Origin: Halobacteria archaeon
Lineage (GTDB): Archaea; Halobacteriota; Syntropharchaeia; Alkanophagales; Methanospirareceae
Assembly: GCA_029932715.1 (NCBI GenBank)
Contig: JAOZPO010000041.1
Span: 1 to 9,885, forward strand
Length of the DNA stretch: 9,885 nucleotides
Direction of reading: 5' to 3'
The notes below the pieces were generated by a model. That model was not told the DNA's origin. It searched no databases and worked only from the letters and a program-made list of their open reading frames with translations. Position numbers and translations under genes: made by a program. Below, piece by piece: positions 6,013 to 9,885 of the stretch. Position 1 is the stretch's first letter. Each line of letters begins with the position of its first letter.

Positions 6013-6234
6013 ATGAAGAAAGAAGAGCTGGTACATCTACATCTGTTATTGGCTCAGTTGAAGAGGTATTGTGAGGAACAGGATGTAAACTGTGATTTCG
6101 CGAGATATAACGAGCTTGGAATCACGCCTTTCCAGGTACACCGGAGCAAAGATGACCACAAACAAGCGGTCTTCATCCTGGGTACCGAGCTTGTATCGCT
6201 GGCAGCAAGGAACAATTTTCCGCTGGGTAAGTAG
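6013..6234 (+). CDS. UPF0058 family small archaeal protein
   Basis: The 73-residue product begins MKKEELVHLHLLLAQLKRY and continues with YNELGITPFQVHRSKDDHKQ then AVFILGTELVSLAA. This is the pattern of UPF0058, a conserved archaeal family of unknown function with about 85-95 residues; this copy is somewhat short at its C-terminus, where it ends NNFPLGK. It is mostly helical, with no signal peptide or membrane segment, so it is cytoplasmic. His8, His10, His43 and His49, with Cys20 and Cys27, could bind metal, but this is not known. The ATG at 6013 follows a weak AGGTG (5995-5999). The gene is divergent from the radical SAM gene and shares its promoter region, so the two may be co-regulated. 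Confidence 0.85.
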   Translation: MKKEELVHLHLLLAQLKRYCEEQDVNCDFARYNELGITPFQVHRSKDDHKQAVFILGTELVSLAARNNFPLGK

Positions 6235-6528
6235 TAAAATGATAAATTATAGAGTGTATATGGATTATCCCCCGCCTCCTTTTTCAACACGGCGTTAATC
6301 AGGGGCATGGGTGCGCAGTAGCAAAAAATTAGATTGTTGATGTGGTTTGTGCTATTTAATATTGTAAAATAAGAGTGTGCGAAAATGCTTTTATTTTCGC
6401 TTGTGTTTACGAATAGTACACTAAGAAACTTCTGTTCTAAAAAGAAACCTTCATGACCCATGGGGACACCCATGAGCATGAAAATGTATTTTCATACCAA
6501 ACAATATGCTTTTTATGCATAACGAAAC
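6235..6528. other. non-coding, hairpin-rich spacer
   Basis: I see no gene in these roughly 300 bases. A long minus-strand open frame (6054-6479) overlaps UPF0058 and shows no protein-like pattern. The second half is rich in inverted repeats, listed separately (6379-6400, and the group at 6448-6535). A TTTAATAT string near 6353-6360 could be a TATA box for the downstream genes. Confidence 0.6.
6379..6400. repeat. perfect 8-bp hairpin
   Basis: GCGAAAAT and ATTTTCGC flank the 6-base loop GCTTTT. It lies 145 bases past the UPF0058 stop and about 130 before the next ORF. No T run follows directly, so a terminator role is uncertain; a processing site or protein-binding dyad is equally possible. 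Confidence 0.55.
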
Positions 6529-6535
6529 ATGAAGG
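6448..6535 (+). promoter_or_regulatory. structured leader that can pair over the start of the 6529 ORF
   Basis: CCTTCATG (6448-6455) is complementary to CATGAAGG (6528-6535), which contains the ATG at 6529. Inside this outer pair lie three more stems: CATGGG/CCCATG around a GACA loop (within 6451-6481), ATGAAAAT/ATTTTCAT with a 2-base centre (6478-6495), and TATGC/GCATA (6505-6521). They cannot all form at once: the first base pairs of the inner stem compete with the outer one for 6451-6455. No ribosome site is visible before 6529. Such nesting could control translation or be a DNA-level feature; the pairing is exact, the function is guessed. Confidence 0.35.
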
Positions 6536-6759
6536 ATAATAAAACCTATCAAGACTGTTACTGCATCGGTATTGAAATAGTGTACCCGAAAGAAGGTGCG
6601 AAATACTGGAAACTACCGTCTGAACGCTTGATAACCATAGATATGGGTCCTGATGGCGAATCAAACGAGGCATTTACCGCATGTAACAGGAAAGAAAATC
6701 CATTTAGCGGATTCTTTCTTCAAATTCATGGCTTATATCAGATCAGTAGAGAGTGGTGA
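6529..6759 (+). pseudogene. short ORF of unknown function, possibly a frameshifted remnant
   Basis: The 76-residue ORF starts MKDNKTYQDCYCIGIEIVYP and holds KEGAKYWKLPSERLITIDMG, a beta-strand-rich pattern of the kind seen in Ig-like domains of secreted proteins. From about 6665 the +1 frame reads more naturally (HVTGKKIHLADSFFKFMAYI then RSVESGETLAIT) up to a stop near 6777. The original frame then resumes with NVTVKIEHVHAEAE and a stop at 6814-6816, overlapping the start of the next gene. Two compensating frame changes would join these into one domain-sized protein of about 95 residues. There is no ribosome site and no signal peptide. I do not recognise the family, and it could instead be a genuine short gene. 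Confidence 0.35.
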
Positions 6760-6791
6760 AACGCTTGCGATAACGTGACTGTAAAAATAGA

Positions 6792-6803
6792 GCATGTACA
6801 TGC
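6792..6803. repeat. 12-bp perfect palindrome over the peptidase start codons
   Basis: GCATGTACATGC is its own reverse complement and contains both in-frame ATG candidates of the peptidase gene (6794 and 6800). In RNA it would hold both start codons in a self-complementary stretch, though without a loop it is more likely to matter as a DNA or dimer site. Confidence 0.4.
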
Positions 6804-9800
6804 TGAAGCGGAATAAATTGGAACTGGAAGTATTGGTGATTTTCTGCGCCGCTGCCACAATAGCTGCTGGATGTAGTGCAGAAGACGACACGATACAGTG
6901 GGGGCAATGTCGGGATATATCATATTCAAATCTTGAAACAATTTTGCAACCTTGCCAGATGACGTCTGCGCCATCACAGGAATCCATCACAGTCCATTTT
7001 ACAGTTGAACCGGCAAATTGCAGCTTATATACGACACCTGCGGGCAACGAATTTGTATATCTAAATATAGACGGTTTAGAGCCCTCAACGAGTCCGGGAG
7101 AGCCACAACTGCCGATGAAAACAATCGTGATAAAGCTGCCTCGAGAAGCTGAAGTTGTCTGTGTTCAAGTAACTTCTGCTGTGTACCGTGCAATACAGAA
7201 CGAGTTGAATATTGTACCTATGCCGCATCATAAAAACGCTATATACAAACCATCCGAAACTGTATACTCACTGAGTACCTATTTCCCGGGTAACGCTGTT
7301 ACGTATGATACAGGAATGGATACAGAGAATACGTATGTCTATGCACACCTCTGGCCGGTTCAGTATGTACCCGCATTGAAGAAAGCGGTCATGATAACGG
7401 ATGCCAACGTAACGGTTTACTACACCTTGCACGACGATGCCCACAGGACAGTTATGGGGAATAGTGATACAAGGCAAACGTTAAAAGATGCGGAATGCGT
7501 TATTATTACACCACCTGAGTTCTACACCGAAGCAACGAGCCTGCAGTGGTTCCATGTGCATGAAGAGAACATAACGACAGAAGTAGTCAATACGAGCTGG
7601 ATAAATAATAAGTACTGGACAGCCCAGGAACCACCGTACAACGGCTATAAAAACCGTTCCAATCCTGGTTATAACTCCATTGCGGGATATGACTATGATC
7701 TATCCCTACGCATAATCTCTTTTTTGAGAGAACACACGAACCTGGACTATGTGGTTCTGTTTGGTAATGCGAGATTGGTTCCACCAAGTTATTACTGGTT
7801 TGACGGATTTTATTATGAAGGTCATGAGGAGAAGATACTCACTGAATATAACTCATGGATACCCACGGACTTCTTCTATAGCTCACCGGATTATGATTTC
7901 ACACCCGATTACGCGGTTGGTAGGCTTCCGGTAAGTGACAGAGAAGAAGCGGCTGCTGTTGTTGATAAGATACGAAATTGGTATGACGGTGCTGATTGGT
8001 CATGGTTCAAGAACGTTGCACTTGCAGGTGGTAAACCGTTCGTGGATAATAATGATGGTTGGGAATTTCAAGGCGAGTTGCAAACATCAGATACTGTGAA
8101 CAAGAATTATCTTAATGGTATGGCTATAACAAAGTTCTACCTTACAGACGATAACTACAGTAAGGCGAATGTTCTGGAAGTCCTTTCTGGAGGATACGGA
8201 TTGTTTTACATTTCTACACATGGAACCGGCGGTATGTTTGTAGACAGGAATCATGACAATTCAGAGCTGGTTTTAGCTACTATTAGTGACATAAAATCGC
8301 TTTTACCAAATGATAAGGTTCCGGTAGTGATAACAGACGCATGCGATAACGGCGCGTTTGACACGAACGTCTATTATGCAGATTTCGACCGTTCGGTTGG
8401 TGAGGCGATTGTAAACTCGGATGCAGGAGGGATCGCGTACATCGGCGGCTCAAGAGTGGTTTTTGCAAGGGCTGATTATTGTTTTAATAAAGGTAAAGTA
8501 GTAATAACAAAGGAGCCGCAGATGGCTGGCTTGATTCATTATGTATTTGAGAATTACCATGAAGGCAGTGGCACCGCGATTGGCGACATTACGACAGCAG
8601 CAATGCGTGATTTCGCAGTGAATAACGTTCTTACAGACCCTTCTACATGTAATCTCCGTACCATACTTGAATTTGTACTTCTTGGTGACCCTGCGTTGCT
8701 CATACCAGAGCAGGAGCAATCGGGCATTACATACAAGAAACCCGATACCTGCATTGGGAATTGCAGTGAAGGAATCCCAGTGTTGTGTAGCGGCGAAAGC
8801 GTTAATCTTGATATAACTTCTGACTCACCTATGGTGAAGATAAAGGTAATAGATACAGGATATACATATCCCGAATTTACATTTGAGGGTTACGACTATT
8901 TGCTGAGCAGGGCACAAAAAGGGGCTTTCAATAACCACGCTGCGTTTACTTTTACGCCACTACGCCGAAACAGGCATTTGATACGGGTAGAATCAGAAGA
9001 TGGAAAAGAGTGCCGGCAATATGTTGATATTGCAATTGGTCTGGGAGAAGCGCTGGATGACACTGTGCTAACATGGAGTTCAGGTGGTAATTCAAGCTGG
9101 TTTGGGCAGCAGTCAACGTATTATTACGGCGGAGATGCGGCACAAAGTGGTGCTATTGCTCATAATCAAGACTCATGGATTCAAACCACTGTTTCTGGAC
9201 CTGGTACCATAACATTTTACTGGAAAGTCTCATCACAAGCAGGTTATGACTTCTTAGAGTTCTACATTGATGACATGATACGGGATAAGATAACAGGCGG
9301 TTGCGATTGGCAGCAGAGAAGTTATACACTGAGTTTTGGCTCGCATAGGCTACGGTGGAGGTATGTGAAAGACGTCGGCGTATACAACGGATCTGATTGC
9401 GGCTGGCTGGACAAGGTAGAGTTTAGCACTGCATTGTTCGATACAGGTCCGGGGGCTTATCCAAGCATCTGTGGCATGCATAAGGGAACAATCACACCCA
9501 ATCAAACGATGATCAATGTATCCACGCTTTACACATATCCCTGCACTGGCACCGGCGGGCATACGGAATATATAAGGATATGGAACTCCACGTTAAACGC
9601 GACTGCACTATGGGACGGTTATGGTGACGATTGGCGTTATGTCCCTTTTGATAAAACCTTCACGCTTGTAGCAAACGAAACATACAATTACACCATACGT
9701 ACAGGCTCTTATCCGCAGATTCATCACACACCTGCACTGTCAACAGCAAGTGGGTGGTTAAATTGTACTGAATTTGTGGATGCAAATGGGAAGAGATATG

Positions 9801-9832
9801 ATAATTGGATACCTGCGATAAGGCTGGAATAG
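6794..9832 (+). CDS. secreted gingipain-like (family C25) cysteine peptidase with C-terminal binding domains
   Basis: The 1012-residue protein begins with a basic and then hydrophobic leader ending IAAGC (23-27), either a signal peptide or a lipobox with Cys27 as lipid attachment site. Residues 65-215 resemble the C25 propeptide (LNIDGLEPSTSPGEPQLPMK). Residues 230-640 are the peptidase domain, with a histidine in FYISTHGTGG (His476) and a cysteine in VVITDACDNGAF (Cys517), the expected dyad, and a domain end reading FVLLGDPALLIP. Residues 645-745 look like an Ig-like spacer. Residues 751-878 form a jelly-roll domain (WSSGGNSSWFG, then SGPGTITFYWKVSS, then LRWRYVKD). Residues 896-1012 form a third domain (GTITPNQT, then YTYPCTGTGGHTEYIRIWN, ending NWIPAIRLE) that I associate with secreted archaeal proteins. 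There are 16 N-x-S/T sites and many cysteines, fitting an extracellular protein. No ribosome site is visible; ATG 6800 is an alternative start. Substrate is unknown. Confidence 0.88.
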   Translation: MYMLKRNKLELEVLVIFCAAATIAAGCSAEDDTIQWGQCRDISYSNLETILQPCQMTSAPSQESITVHFTVEPANCSLYTTPAGNEFVYLNIDGLEPSTSPGEPQLPMKTIVIKLPREAEVVCVQVTSAVYRAIQNELNIVPMPHHKNAIYKPSETVYSLSTYFPGNAVTYDTGMDTENTYVYAHLWPVQYVPALKKAVMITDANVTVYYTLHDDAHRTVMGNSDTRQTLKDAECVIITPPEFYTEATSLQWFHVHEENITTEVVNTSWINNKYWTAQEPPYNGYKNRSNPGYNSIAGYDYDLSLRIISFLREHTNLDYVVLFGNARLVPPSYYWFDGFYYEGHEEKILTEYNSWIPTDFFYSSPDYDFTPDYAVGRLPVSDREEAAAVVDKIRNWYDGADWSWFKNVALAGGKPFVDNNDGWEFQGELQTSDTVNKNYLNGMAITKFYLTDDNYSKANVLEVLSGGYGLFYISTHGTGGMFVDRNHDNSELVLATISDIKSLLPNDKVPVVITDACDNGAFDTNVYYADFDRSVGEAIVNSDAGGIAYIGGSRVVFARADYCFNKGKVVITKEPQMAGLIHYVFENYHEGSGTAIGDITTAAMRDFAVNNVLTDPSTCNLRTILEFVLLGDPALLIPEQEQSGITYKKPDTCIGNCSEGIPVLCSGESVNLDITSDSPMVKIKVIDTGYTYPEFTFEGYDYLLSRAQKGAFNNHAAFTFTPLRRNRHLIRVESEDGKECRQYVDIAIGLGEALDDTVLTWSSGGNSSWFGQQSTYYYGGDAAQSGAIAHNQDSWIQTTVSGPGTITFYWKVSSQAGYDFLEFYIDDMIRDKITGGCDWQQRSYTLSFGSHRLRWRYVKDVGVYNGSDCGWLDKVEFSTALFDTGPGAYPSICGMHKGTITPNQTMINVSTLYTYPCTGTGGHTEYIRIWNSTLNATALWDGYGDDWRYVPFDKTFTLVANETYNYTIRTGSYPQIHHTPALSTASGWLNCTEFVDANGKRYDNWIPAIRLE

Positions 9833-9845
9833 CCTGCGGTATATA

Positions 9846-9885
9846 GAGGCTGTCCCACAATTACCCAATAGCCACAGATAGCATC
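9846..9885. mobile_element. possible insertion-sequence terminus at the right edge
   Basis: Fourteen bases after the peptidase stop the sequence reads GAGGCTGTCCCACAATTA. Strings beginning GAGGCTGTCC are common as terminal inverted repeats of insertion sequences, so an element may start here and continue beyond the window. No transposase reading frame is long enough to see, and no target duplication can be checked. Confidence 0.25.

Noticed and set aside
6054..6479. 141-residue minus-strand frame across UPF0058 and the spacer
   Set aside because: Half of it is antisense to UPF0058, and the rest shows no recognisable pattern, ribosome site or promoter.
6235..6528. tRNA or rRNA gene in the spacer
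   Set aside because: No cloverleaf, T-loop (GTTC-x-A) or CCA-like end could be found on either strand.
6379..6535. CRISPR array or tandem repeat in the hairpin-rich spacer
   Set aside because: The inverted repeats differ from each other in sequence and spacing, and there is no repeated unit with regular spacers.

Overview
The window looks like chromosomal DNA from a methanogen-related archaeon, probably a Methanomicrobia/Syntrophoarchaeia-type lineage such as an ANME-1 or Methanosarcinales relative. Four points support this: a UPF0058 gene (an archaeal family), A/T-rich TATA-like boxes in place of bacterial -35/-10 promoters, a heme-pathway radical SAM enzyme of the AhbC/NirJ type, and a secreted protease whose C-terminal domain resembles one I associate with secreted proteins of methane-metabolising archaea. 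The assignment rests on recognising protein families by eye and is not a phylogeny.

Layout. Positions 1-137 hold an open fragment that may be the remnant of a transposase zinc-binding domain. From 3980 down to 138 on the minus strand lies a five-gene operon, nikK-nikM-nikL-cbiQ/nikQ-cbiO/nikO. It encodes a complete energy-coupling-factor (ECF) importer for Ni2+ (or Co2+) of the NikKMLQO type. Genes are separated by 5-8 nt or overlap by ATGA. The AT-rich gap at 3981-4225 carries its probable promoter. Between this operon and the next gene (about 4226-4737, minus) is a gene graveyard: pieces of a DUF58 (vWA-like) gene with internal deletions and frame changes, fused to the membrane-anchored tail of what was probably its downstream neighbour. 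Positions 4738-5922 (minus) encode an intact radical SAM/SPASM protein of the AhbC/NirJ class. It is divergent from a small UPF0058 gene (6013-6234, plus); a short dyad sits in the shared promoter region. Positions 6235-6528 are non-coding but rich in hairpins. A short ORF at 6529-6759 may be the frameshifted remnant of a longer gene. A 1012-residue secreted, gingipain-like (C25) cysteine peptidase fills 6794-9832, and the last 50 bases contain a sequence resembling an insertion-sequence terminus.

How the genes fit together. In the Ni importer, NikM is the substrate-binding membrane component, NikQ and NikO form the energising module, and NikK and NikL are secreted or membrane-anchored accessory proteins. 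Several components carry histidines where they could bind metal: the predicted mature N-termini of NikK and NikL, the second residue of processed NikM, and an alternating-His tail on the ATPase. Nickel demand (F430, hydrogenase, CO dehydrogenase) would explain such an importer in this kind of archaeon. The radical SAM gene and the protease have no obvious functional link to it. I did not find a clearly new multi-gene system. The best leads are the histidine architecture of the importer, the AhbC-like enzyme with a full set of C-terminal cysteines, the structured leader before 6529, and the multi-deletion DUF58 scar.
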